From assembly GCA_938041725.1 (NCBI GenBank), contig CALISX010000228.1:1-9185 (forward strand): a stretch of 9,185 bases of DNA, written 5' to 3'. A model generated the notes under the pieces. It saw only the letters and a program-made list of their open reading frames with translations. It searched no databases and was not told the DNA's origin. This stretch comes from an uncultured Lachnoanaerobaculum sp. GTDB taxonomy: Bacteria; Bacillota; Clostridia; Lachnospirales; Lachnospiraceae. Both the position numbers and the translations under genes were made by a program. Each line of letters starts with the position of its first letter. Within the stretch, counting starts at the first letter, position 1. Below are positions 1 through 6,988 of this stretch, one piece after another.

Positions 1-24
1 GTAATATTCTGAAATGGGAATATA

Positions 25-54
25 TCCATGTCGGTGCCCAGGCTCCGGCATGGA
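25..54. other. Hairpin in the left leader region
   Basis: Bases 25-34 (TCCATGTCGG) pair with 45-54 (CCGGCATGGA), giving a 10-base-pair stem with one G-T wobble and a 10-base loop. No T-run follows, so it is not a standard intrinsic terminator. Bases 29-37 can instead pair with 68-76 (core TCGGTGC with GCACCGA), which excludes the first stem. The two folds are seen directly in the sequence. Any function, such as a leader RNA or a remnant of an upstream unit, is unknown. The rest of 1-137 shows no gene that I can support. Confidence 0.4.
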
Positions 55-137
55 GGTTCACTGCTCTGCACCGATGGAAGGTATCTGATGTTTCGTTTAA
101 AAATCTCCACAGCTGTTGCTGCTTTAAAAGTTTCACA

Positions 138-184
138 TTGTATTCCATTTGTTTGTCAAAAGTGATATTATTTCCAATATGACA
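138..184 (+). promoter_or_regulatory. Probable promoter/operator region of the RHH gene
   Basis: This AT-rich stretch contains TATTAT at 166-171, a good -10 candidate that would place the transcript start about 24 bases before the start codon. No strong -35 lies at ideal spacing from it. A near-consensus TTGTCA at 153-158 is present, but its 16-base-spaced partner CAATAT (175-180) is weak and would start the transcript inside the ribosome binding site. An inverted repeat, TGTCA (154-158) and TGACA (180-184), flanks the -10. ATATT/AATAT (165-169, 176-180) forms a second one. RelB/DinJ proteins commonly bind such repeats to repress their own promoter, so autoregulation is a reasonable inference here. 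Confidence 0.4.
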
Positions 185-201
185 GTAAGGAGGTACAGAC
201 C

Positions 202-432
202 ATGGCGAAAACTGCAAATATTAATATTCGAATTGATCCGAAAACCAAAGAAAATGCGGAGCGGTTGTTTTCCAGTTTTGGAATCACTGTGACCGATGCC
301 ATCAATATTTTCCTGCATCAATCGCTGATGGAGGGAGGGCTTCCTTTTGAGATGAAACAGCCTCGTTTTCATTTGGAATCGGCAGTGGAGGAGGAGGCAG
401 GGCGCAATGGGAGAGACAAGGACTCCGTTTAA
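202..432 (+). CDS. RelB/DinJ-family ribbon-helix-helix antitoxin-like protein, no toxin adjacent
   Basis: This 76-residue protein has the RelB/DinJ layout. A short N-terminal beta strand (NINIRID, about residues 6-12) is the part that inserts in the DNA major groove in ribbon-helix-helix dimers. Helix one follows (about 14-25), then the family-typical stretch starting GITVTDAINIF and the signature PFEM near residue 48-51. An excellent Shine-Dalgarno, AAGGAGGT at 187-194, sits 7 bases before the ATG and fixes the start. Family members usually run to about 85-100 residues, with a C-terminal tail that wraps a RelE/YafQ-type toxin. Here the tail is only about 20 residues, acidic, and not like the usual one. 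No RelE/YafQ gene follows, and the next gene starts 149 bases downstream on the same strand. It may be a solitary regulator, the remnant of a toxin-antitoxin pair, or a regulator of the downstream cassette. The family assignment is firm. The role is not. Confidence 0.85.
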   Translation: MAKTANINIRIDPKTKENAERLFSSFGITVTDAINIFLHQSLMEGGLPFEMKQPRFHLESAVEEEAGRNGRDKDSV

Positions 433-581
433 GGGACAGTCTTTGTTAAAGAGCCATGGAATGCATTGAAAACCGATGGGGAAGGACAGGATCGGAAGCG
501 GCAAAATATGGGATATCTGCTGTCAGAAAATGCAGACGTCATGGGCGTTTTCTGAAGCGCAGAGGATGAAAGGGGGAGGAT

Positions 582-2021
582 ATGAATATACAAGAGCAGA
601 TACAAGAGTTTCATGCCCTGGCCGGGGATGCAGCGAAGCTTCTGGAGGGAATGGAGGCAGCGCTTTTGGCGGGGAAGGTACCTGAGGAGGGGGAGACAAA
701 GCAATGGGAACAGGCTTTGCAGGATCTGCAAAGCCTGTATATTGTGATTACAGAATACATTGCTGACAGGGTTTCAAAGGAGGAACTGCCAGAGCCGGGG
801 AGTTCTGTTTTGGAATATGCCTCTGCTCTGGAGAACAGCCTGGCAGTCAAATACCAAAGGCAGCTGGAGGAGCTGCAGGAAACATGCAGAGAGTTTTTAC
901 GGGTGACTTCCCCAATAGAGCTTTATGCAAAGGCTCTGGAGCCCTTTCAGCTAGAGGCCGGTGCGTTGCTGTCTTGTTTGGAGCAGGGGGATTTTTCAGA
1001 ATTGGAACAGGTTTTAAAACATGCCGACGCTCCTCTGGCCTTTTTGGAGGCCATGACATGTGAGGATTTTGATTCCGAGGAAAATGATGCAAAACTGGAG
1101 CAGGTCTCCTTGTTTTATCCCAGACGGGTGCAAACCGGACTGGCGGGAAAAAAATACCTTTTGGGAGAAGGAAAAGGAGAGGGTTCTTTGGATTCTGCCG
1201 GGGAAGGAAAGGAGGAAAGCAGAGAAGGAACCGGGGAAATGGAAGAACTGCCAAAGGAAGGAGGCAGTGGGGGAGAGGATTTGCCAGAGGAAGCATCTGC
1301 ATTTTTTACGGATTTTACAAAAAGGTTGCAGGAGAAGGGGGCTTTGCTTTCAGAAGAGGAACCCCTGGGAATCTTGTCCAAAACTATCATGCCCTCTGAG
1401 GAGAAAAAAATAGCCGCAACGATCTTCATCAATGAAATCCGAAAAATGAATGAACCGGCCATACAAGAAATGATAGAAATGTTGACTGACACCACCTGCC
1501 TTATGGCAGAGGGTGCAGTGGCCAGAGGCCTGCCCCTTCCAAGGGTTCAGTATGCCCTGGAGGAGCTGTTGAAAAAGGGGTATTTACGAAAGTATGTTTT
1601 AACACCGGGGGGGACTTTTTATTGTGCCTCCCCCAGGCTGATCAAGGCTTTGCGCCACAGGGAGGCCAGCCGGTTTGTTGGGGTGCGGCAGGGGATTCTG
1701 GATCATATGGGTGTGGAGATTGAGGACAAAGCCGCCAGTGCGGCTGCCAGGCTGGCCTTTATGAGGATACAGGGAGCAGTGTCTCAGGAGCTGAAATCCC
1801 AGAGGAGCATGAAAGCATGGCAGCAAAGTCACAGGATGCTGCGGGATGCCTTTTATCTTAGAATTTGGGACAAAACCCATTCTATGGGGGATGTGCTGGT
1901 GCTGGGGGCCTTTTGGGAATCCGCCAAAGAATGTGATTCGGATGGGAAGATTTTGGAAAAATGTCTCCAGGACTGTGGAAATATTTCCCTTTGTATTGTG
2001 GCGGGAGGGGGGAGGGAATAA
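582..2021 (+). CDS. N-terminal part of a giant helical/winged-helix ATPase protein (ends at a probable frameshift)
   Basis: I do not recognise a named family. The 479-residue product begins with a helical, partly coiled-coil region (about 1-160). A Glu/Gly-rich acidic low-complexity linker follows (about 195-238). A winged-helix-like segment comes next (about 296-356), with a recognition-helix pattern RVQYALEELLKKGYL and a beta-wing containing GGTFYC. The last part (about 430-476) is an alternating beta/alpha stretch (VLVLGAFW, ISLCIVAGG) cut off in mid-fold by the TAA at 2019-2021. The +1 frame carries straight on with a matching helix and strand, so I infer this is the front of a protein continuing to 5847. 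The start at 582 is supported by a purine-rich site, AAAGGGGGAGG (569-579), just upstream. No clear promoter is seen in 433-581, so it may be read through from the RHH gene. DNA or RNA binding by the winged helix is an inference. Confidence 0.85.
   Translation: MNIQEQIQEFHALAGDAAKLLEGMEAALLAGKVPEEGETKQWEQALQDLQSLYIVITEYIADRVSKEELPEPGSSVLEYASALENSLAVKYQRQLEELQETCREFLRVTSPIELYAKALEPFQLEAGALLSCLEQGDFSELEQVLKHADAPLAFLEAMTCEDFDSEENDAKLEQVSLFYPRRVQTGLAGKKYLLGEGKGEGSLDSAGEGKEESREGTGEMEELPKEGGSGGEDLPEEASAFFTDFTKRLQEKGALLSEEEPLGILSKTIMPSEEKKIAATIFINEIRKMNEPAIQEMIEMLTDTTCLMAEGAVARGLPLPRVQYALEELLKKGYLRKYVLTPGGTFYCASPRLIKALRHREASRFVGVRQGILDHMGVEIEDKAASAAARLAFMRIQGAVSQELKSQRSMKAWQQSHRMLRDAFYLRIWDKTHSMGDVLVLGAFWESAKECDSDGKILEKCLQDCGNISLCIVAGGGRE
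2007..2012 (+). other. G6 run: probable frameshift or slippage site
   Basis: Six consecutive Gs lie within GGGAGGGGGGAGGG (2003-2016). The 582 frame terminates at TAA 2019-2021. Removing one G joins it to the open frame that runs to 5847, giving about 1,754 residues in total (476 + 1,278). Slippage of a GGG codon by one base along the run would do the same in translation. Three explanations remain. The first is an indel, either real or from sequencing or assembly. The second is +1 recoding. The third is two separate proteins with restart, for example at GTG 2047. The third looks weakest, because no well-placed ribosome binding site precedes a frame-matched start codon. Confidence 0.65.
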
Positions 2022-5000
2022 AGAAAGGCCCCATGCTCTGGCAGGGGTGCTGCTGGACCAGCTGTCGTATGATTTTTCCGGCACAAGGGTGGTGCTGTAC
2101 AGCTTTTTGGAAGAAGAATTTTTTTCCCGGGAAACGGGGGAAAAAGTGAACTTAGGAGATTTCTTTGCTTTGGAACAGGAGGATGCCGGAGAGGAACAGC
2201 CTTTGGAGGAAGCTTTGGAAGAAGGAAAGGATGTCCCGGTGGAAGCGGAAGGGAAATGGGAGACGCCTTTCGTGCCTTTGTATTTTGAGGGGGATCTTCC
2301 CGCTGCTTTGTTTTCCATGCTGGGGGAGGGAAAGTTTTATGCTGCTGCAGCCATGGCCAGAGCCTATGCAGGTATAGACGGGGAGAATAAAAAACTCCAT
2401 ACTTTGCTGGCCTACGCCCTGAATGACCCCATGCATCACTGTACCTATTTGGCGGACAATGCCTTTCCCTTGATTGAAAGATCCGGATTTTTTGAGGACG
2501 CCATGGTGGTTTCTACGGCTTTGCGGATCTTTTTTACCAATCAGATCCAGTATGACTATAATATTCAACCCTTTTATAATGCCATAAAGACCTTTGATTT
2601 GCTGGAGCACTTCCCTGCATTAAGCATCGTTCTTTATGAATTGATGGAGTTCAAGGTGAAATGGAAAAAGGGCATGGATGCCTATGCGGGATACCGGATT
2701 CGAAGCCGGGAGCAGGTGGAAAGGGAAATTGGAAGGATTCAAAAGGAGGCGGAGGTTTTCTATGAGAACTATGTGTTGAATCACAAAAAGGAAAATGCCA
2801 GCTTCAAGCGCTTTCTGGAAACCAAAAAGAGGATGTTTTCCATAAACAGCGATTTCGGCGTGTATACCCGGTCTGTAATGGAGGGGGATCGGGAGATGAT
2901 TCCCCTTTTGACGGAGTTTTTGCAGGAAAAGTTTCTCAAGGAGGAGGGAGAGCTTTCTCCGGAGTCTGTCAGCGAGGATAAGGTATGGGCGTACATTGTG
3001 GGATTTTGGGAGAAGGTGGGTGAAACCATGGCCCATAAGCGCCACGATGATTTGAAAAGCAATTTGCGAAACAATATGGTCAATGCCACCAGAAAGGCAG
3101 TGGATCTTCTCCTTCGATGGTGCAGGGCCAACTGCCGGTTTTCCGGTCAGGAAGAAGAAGGAGGAAGGGCCGATTATAAAATCAAGTGGAATATGATTTT
3201 GGAAAAGCTGGAAGAAGCCCGGCAGGAGATGAACAGCGCCTGTGCTGCCCATGGCCAGGGGGAGAAAAGGGCAGGGCTTTGTGTGATTTCCCATACTCTG
3301 GATGAAATTTACCGCTGTATTGAGGGCTCCTTTGAGGAAGGAGAAAGAAAGTATTGTTATCTTCCCTTCCTGTTAACAGAGGAGGTGCTGCTGGATGAAA
3401 ATTATTATCCGGATTTTGATATGCATGGGTCGGATTTGGAAGCCCTCTCCCCCGCTTTCCGGATCCAAGAGCACTTGGAAAAAACAGCCCGGGAAAAGAA
3501 AAGCTACCAGGAACGGCTGCGGGAAATTTTGGAGGGAGAAGGAGATGATTATGGCTCTGGAAGGCTGATTGCAGACTATCTTTTGGATCGGGAACCTGGG
3601 GAGGAGCTGGCAGAGCAGATGGCTGCTTTGGAGGCCGGGGTGCATTATGCCAGGGACACGGCGCAGCTGCACAGGAATGACTTTGTGGGAGAATTGGAGT
3701 TGGCCCAAAGCTATGGACAGATTGACAATTCCAAGGAGGATAAAAAGGAGAAAATTCTCCAGATCATTGGAGGATGGTATGAATGGGCAGAGGATACGGG
3801 CAACTTCGGTTTTTTCAGACGGGTTATGGAGGAGTATCTTAGGGATATTCGAAGGGAAGCCAAGGCCAGGGAGAAGGACCTTTTGGAACAGCTGGAGGTA
3901 TTCCGGGGTTCCCAGTTTTCCGGCTTGAGGGCCGAGGCCAAGGAGAGGCGGGCCAGACATATTTCGGAAATGATCCATCAGCAAAATTACACTGTGGCGG
4001 AGGTGCTTTTGTCCAGAGCCTCCATCCAGGAGGAGGAGCATGAGGAGGTGATTGAAGAAGACTTCCTGCGGGAGTTTTTGGATAATTATGAAAAATACTA
4101 TAAGCCGGTGGCAACCCATAAGGCGAATTTTTCTGCTTTGGTGAATGTGCGCATCACCAATAAGGAGGGAAGAGGGGCCAAACGTTTGGCGGACAGCTGG
4201 CTGCCGGGAGGCAGCAGGCTGGGAATGGAGCGGCTGAAAACCCTCCTGGGCTGTTTGGGCTTTAAGCTGGCTGGGGTGAAGGAGACAACGGTTTTGGAAC
4301 GGTGTGAATCCTACCTGGTGGTAACGGTTCCGGCTCTGGGGAAGCAGCACAGCTGTTCCCATCCCATAGCCGCCCTGGGCTCCGGGGCCGCCAGAGAGGG
4401 CTTTCGGGTGGTTTGCTTAAACGGAGGCTTTGCTGCAGACGGGCTGATTGATTTGATGAAGCAAATCGGCAACTCCAAGCATACCTTGATTTTGCATGAT
4501 TATGCCCTGAGTCTTAGTGAAAGAAGACGCCTGGCCAGAAAATCAAAAAATGCCCTGGGGGATAAGTTCTTTGGGGTGATTGACCGTACTGTTATGATGT
4601 TTTTGGTGCGTAACTATGAGGAAACCAAAATGAACCGTATGCTGGTTTCTCTCATTATGCCCTTTGGCTATTATCAGCCCTATGTGTGGGAATCGGTGAA
4701 TGTAATGCCGCCGGAGATTTTTATGGGACGGAAGCAGGAGCTGGAAAAGATTAAATCTCCCACAGGGGTAAACATTGTGTACGGGGGACGGCAGCTGGGA
4801 AAATCTGCTTTGCTGAAAAAGGCCAGGGAGGAGATTGACCATAATGAAAATGGAGACCGGGCGGTTTACATTGATTTGAAGGGCTTGGACTACGAGGAGG
4901 CGGCCAATAAGATCGGCCATGCACTCTTTGACCATCATGTTTTGCGGGAGGACATTGATACCAGGGATTGGGATTTGCTGGCCCGCACCATCCGCAGGCG

Positions 5001-5847
5001 GCTGGCGGAAGAAAAGGAGCATATCCCCTATCTGTTGCTGCTTTTAGACGAGGCGGATGTGTTTATTGAAAGCTGCGAGGGAGTAAATTATAAGCCCCTG
5101 GATGCCCTGAAGGATATTCAAAACATTGGCCCCAACCGGTTTAAGTTTATTGTGGCGGGACTGCGCAATATTGTGCGGTTTAAGAGGGAGGCAGCCCTTG
5201 GAAACAACAGTGTGCTGACCCATTTGGAATCCATGACGGTAAAGCCCTTCCAAACCGGGGAAGCCAGGGAACTGATGGAGATTCCCCTGCACTATCTGGG
5301 ACTTCGTTTTCCGAAGGAAAAGGAATATTTGATTACCTTGATTTTGGCCAATACCAATTATTTCCCGGGGTTGATTCAAATGTACTGTGCCAAGCTCCTG
5401 GAGTCCATGCGAAATAAGGATTATGCAGGGTATGATGAGGTGAATACCCCCATTTATGAGGTGAGCGAGTCTCATATTAAAAAGATTCTTTCCAATCCGG
5501 ATTTTATGCAGCAGATCCGGGAAAAATACATCATCACCCTGAAGCTGGATGAGGATAATTATTATTATCTCATTGCTTTGATTATGGCCTATTTATACCA
5601 TCAAAACGGATACCAAAAGGGCTATGATCCCCGGGATATTCATGAGGCAGGCCGGGAGCTGGGCATTAAACGGATCCAGGAGCTGGATATTCAAAAGCTC
5701 TCTGCCTTTATGGAGGAGCTTTTGGAGCTGAATGTGCTGCGCAGAACTGACGATACCCATTACTTGTTTACCCGTTTTACCTTTTTCCAAATGATGGGCA
5801 CCGCCCCGGAGGTGGAGGACAGGCTGGCGGATTATATGGAGGATTAA
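2011..5847 (+). CDS. Giant helical-repeat protein with C-terminal STAND-like P-loop ATPase (C-terminal part after frameshift)
   Basis: Residues are numbered on the joined 1,754-residue chain. Residues 477-530 complete the beta/alpha fold begun in the upstream frame. About 560-1230 is almost wholly alpha-helical with many charged residues, and looks like a solenoid or coiled-coil sensor. An alpha/beta domain lacking its own P-loop follows at about 1270-1340 (FRVVCLNGG, HTLILHDYALS, FFGVIDRT). The ATPase starts near MGRKQEL (1381). It has Walker A GGRQLGKSALL (Lys 1407), Walker B LLLLLDEADVF (Asp 1489, Glu 1490) and a sensor-like strand FIVAGLRN (1522-1529). Residues 1681-1742 form a winged-helix-like cap. 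This matches the STAND/ORC-type layout of P-loop, helical lid and winged helix. The ATPase sits at the C-terminus, whereas most STAND proteins carry it centrally. The reported start is where the frame becomes in-phase, not a claimed start codon. Frame-matched starts are ATG 1942 and GTG 2047, both weakly supported. A ribosome binding site for the next gene lies in its last codons. No exact family name can be given from sequence alone. Confidence 0.85.
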   Translation, partial: GGNKERPHALAGVLLDQLSYDFSGTRVVLYSFLEEEFFSRETGEKVNLGDFFALEQEDAGEEQPLEEALEEGKDVPVEAEGKWETPFVPLYFEGDLPAALFSMLGEGKFYAAAAMARAYAGIDGENKKLHTLLAYALNDPMHHCTYLADNAFPLIERSGFFEDAMVVSTALRIFFTNQIQYDYNIQPFYNAIKTFDLLEHFPALSIVLYELMEFKVKWKKGMDAYAGYRIRSREQVEREIGRIQKEAEVFYENYVLNHKKENASFKRFLETKKRMFSINSDFGVYTRSVMEGDREMIPLLTEFLQEKFLKEEGELSPESVSEDKVWAYIVGFWEKVGETMAHKRHDDLKSNLRNNMVNATRKAVDLLLRWCRANCRFSGQEEEGGRADYKIKWNMILEKLEEARQEMNSACAAHGQGEKRAGLCVISHTLDEIYRCIEGSFEEGERKYCYLPFLLTEEVLLDENYYPDFDMHGSDLEALSPAFRIQEHLEKTAREKKSYQERLREILEGEGDDYGSGRLIADYLLDREPGEELAEQMAALEAGVHYARDTAQLHRNDFVGELELAQSYGQIDNSKEDKKEKILQIIGGWYEWAEDTGNFGFFRRVMEEYLRDIRREAKAREKDLLEQLEVFRGSQFSGLRAEAKERRARHISEMIHQQNYTVAEVLLSRASIQEEEHEEVIEEDFLREFLDNYEKYYKPVATHKANFSALVNVRITNKEGRGAKRLADSWLPGGSRLGMERLKTLLGCLGFKLAGVKETTVLERCESYLVVTVPALGKQHSCSHPIAALGSGAAREGFRVVCLNGGFAADGLIDLMKQIGNSKHTLILHDYALSLSERRRLARKSKNALGDKFFGVIDRTVMMFLVRNYEETKMNRMLVSLIMPFGYYQPYVWESVNVMPPEIFMGRKQELEKIKSPTGVNIVYGGRQLGKSALLKKAREEIDHNENGDRAVYIDLKGLDYEEAANKIGHALFDHHVLREDIDTRDWDLLARTIRRRLAEEKEHIPYLLLLLDEADVFIESCEGVNYKPLDALKDIQNIGPNRFKFIVAGLRNIVRFKREAALGNNSVLTHLESMTVKPFQTGEARELMEIPLHYLGLRFPKEKEYLITLILANTNYFPGLIQMYCAKLLESMRNKDYAGYDEVNTPIYEVSESHIKKILSNPDFMQQIREKYIITLKLDEDNYYYLIALIMAYLYHQNGYQKGYDPRDIHEAGRELGIKRIQELDIQKLSAFMEELLELNVLRRTDDTHYLFTRFTFFQMMGTAPEVEDRLADYMED
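5838..5842 (+). promoter_or_regulatory. Shine-Dalgarno of the HEPN-like gene inside the upstream gene's end
   Basis: GGAGG lies within the last codons of the ATPase gene, 6 bases before the ATG at 5849. The upstream stop TAA is at 5845-5847, leaving a one-base gap between the genes. This arrangement indicates translational coupling and roughly matched production of the two proteins. Confidence 0.75.
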
Positions 5848-5848
5848 T

Positions 5849-6898
5849 ATGGAGCAGATTTGGTGGGAGAGGGTTCCGAATGCCATGGCCTTTGCCGCTG
5901 AGATCAGCAGGCATTTGATCGAGGGAAAAAGCATACTTCTTCAGTATGATCAAAGCATACCCTGGTATGATTCTTTGACGGATCTGATGAAAGGAAGGGT
6001 AAAGCAGGAAGTTTCCACGAAGAGTTTTGAGGAGGTCCGGGGGATAGAGGCCCCTGGGCCCTATCTTCTGCAAAATTTCTGCAAGGCGGAAAAAAGGGCC
6101 TTGTACCGGCCTACGAAGACCTTTGCCAGGTTTTTTGCAGAAAGGGATGATATTGTGCTGCATTCCAGGTATTTCTGGGTTACCTTGGACTCCAGAGAAG
6201 CCCTGGGGCAGTGGGAAGAATTTGTTTCAGAATATGCAGTGAACAGGGGAAGGGGAAAGGAAACAGCAGTTTTTATTTTAGAATGGCAGGGTGAAAGGAT
6301 GAAAAGCGCCAAAAAAGGCATCCGTGTCTTTGCCTTCCATGAATATATCAGCGCCTATGACTGCAAAATTTTTTCCATGCTGGCCTCCTCCGGAATCAAG
6401 GAGGAGGCTCTGATTAAGAACTATGTGGCAGAGCTGGCCTCCCATATGGCCGGAAGGGATGCGGAGCTGTGCGGTGCCTGTATCAAAAGATACAAGGAGC
6501 TGATGGGGAATCCCTACGGGGTTTTGCAGGATATTGTCCAGGGGGAAAGCCGCAGCGATGGGAGTCCCTTTGTCTTTTTGGAAGGACAAAGAGAGGCGGA
6601 GCATGGGATATGGCTGGCCCAGATTAAAACCATTTACCCTGTTTTGGAGGAATTTCGGGGGAAATTTGTGGAGCAGTATCAGGAGGAAATTAAGGGGGTG
6701 CTGCCCATGCCCTCTTCCTGGGGCATGTATGAGGAGCCGGGGGATGTGGAGCTGGGAGCGTTGGTATATCTGGCAGAGCATGGCCCCCTTCAGATTCCCT
6801 CCGGGGAGTATCATCAGCTGAAAAAGTTCCGGGATGCCAGAAACAAGCTTTCTCATTTGAATACCCTGTCAGAGGAAGAGATACGGGGGCTGCTGTAA
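5849..6898 (+). CDS. NTPase-like protein with C-terminal HEPN-type RNxxxH motif; candidate effector
   Basis: This 349-residue protein is not a family I can name. The N-terminal part (about 1-230) has an alpha/beta pattern reminiscent of a degenerate P-loop domain. EGKSILL at 25-31 sits where a Walker A might be but lacks the full GxxxxGK[ST] loop. Hydrophobic strands follow at YFWVTLD (108-114) and AVFILEW (140-146). The C-terminal part (about 250-349) is mostly helical. It includes a stretch starting WLAQIKTIYPVLEEFR (255-270) and ends with RDARNKLSHLNTLS. R331-N332 to H336 fits the RNxxxH form of the Rx4-6H motif, which is the catalytic signature of HEPN ribonucleases found in abortive-infection, toxin-antitoxin and CRISPR effectors. 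It overlaps nothing and starts one base after the large ATPase gene, so the two are very likely partners. I infer that the ATPase senses a trigger and this protein cuts RNA. The motif is seen. The activity is inferred, and a structural HEPN-like role is possible. Confidence 0.85.
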   Translation: MEQIWWERVPNAMAFAAEISRHLIEGKSILLQYDQSIPWYDSLTDLMKGRVKQEVSTKSFEEVRGIEAPGPYLLQNFCKAEKRALYRPTKTFARFFAERDDIVLHSRYFWVTLDSREALGQWEEFVSEYAVNRGRGKETAVFILEWQGERMKSAKKGIRVFAFHEYISAYDCKIFSMLASSGIKEEALIKNYVAELASHMAGRDAELCGACIKRYKELMGNPYGVLQDIVQGESRSDGSPFVFLEGQREAEHGIWLAQIKTIYPVLEEFRGKFVEQYQEEIKGVLPMPSSWGMYEEPGDVELGALVYLAEHGPLQIPSGEYHQLKKFRDARNKLSHLNTLSEEEIRGLL

Positions 6899-6947
6899 TC
6901 CCTTGGGGAGGTTGGGGAGGATGTTGTCTAAAAATCCTGTTTTGGTA

Positions 6948-6976
6948 TTCGCAGTGCTGTACAAATATGGTATACT
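6948..6976 (+). promoter_or_regulatory. Sigma-70-type promoter for galM-topB
   Basis: The -35 is TTCGCA at 6948-6953 (4 of 6 to consensus). A 17-base spacer leads to the -10, TATACT, at 6971-6976 (5 of 6). A TG one base upstream of the -10 (6968-6969) makes it an extended -10. The transcript would start at about 6983 and carry a leader of about 75 bases before galM. Confidence 0.6.
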
Positions 6977-6988
6977 ACAACAAATGGG

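Noticed and set aside
3..182. Open frame at the left edge ending in TGA at 180-182, a possible tail of an upstream gene
   Set aside because: It has an implausible Cys cluster and composition and runs through the promoter region. I see no family signal.
545..560. Small hairpin GCGTTT/AAGCGC before the 582 gene, as a terminator
   Set aside because: It is only a six-pair stem with no T-run after it, and the ribosome binding site of the next gene follows directly.
476..685. Small + strand frame of 69 codons after the RHH gene, considered as a missing toxin
   Set aside because: It overlaps the 582 gene for half its length, has a Gly/Ser-rich out-of-frame composition and shows no RelE/YafQ features.
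1846..2010. ATG at 1846 (or 1942) as the true start of the large ATPase gene
   Set aside because: The 1846 start would overlap the well-supported upstream frame by 176 bases, and the sequence it adds (Trp/Cys/Pro-rich) is not protein-like. Neither start has a good ribosome binding site. A frame change at the G6 run explains the layout better.
3373..4362. Long antisense open frame of 329 codons, with others on the - strand (for example 2620-3294 and 1599-2318)
   Set aside because: These are shadows caused by purine-rich coding on the + strand. They have no ribosome binding sites or recognisable domains, and they lie opposite clearly coding sequence.
582..6898. Assignment to BREX, AVAST, CBASS or another named defence system
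   Set aside because: No PglX, PglZ, BrxC, nucleotidyltransferase, TIR or nuclease signature is visible. The ATPase-plus-HEPN logic is similar only in general terms.
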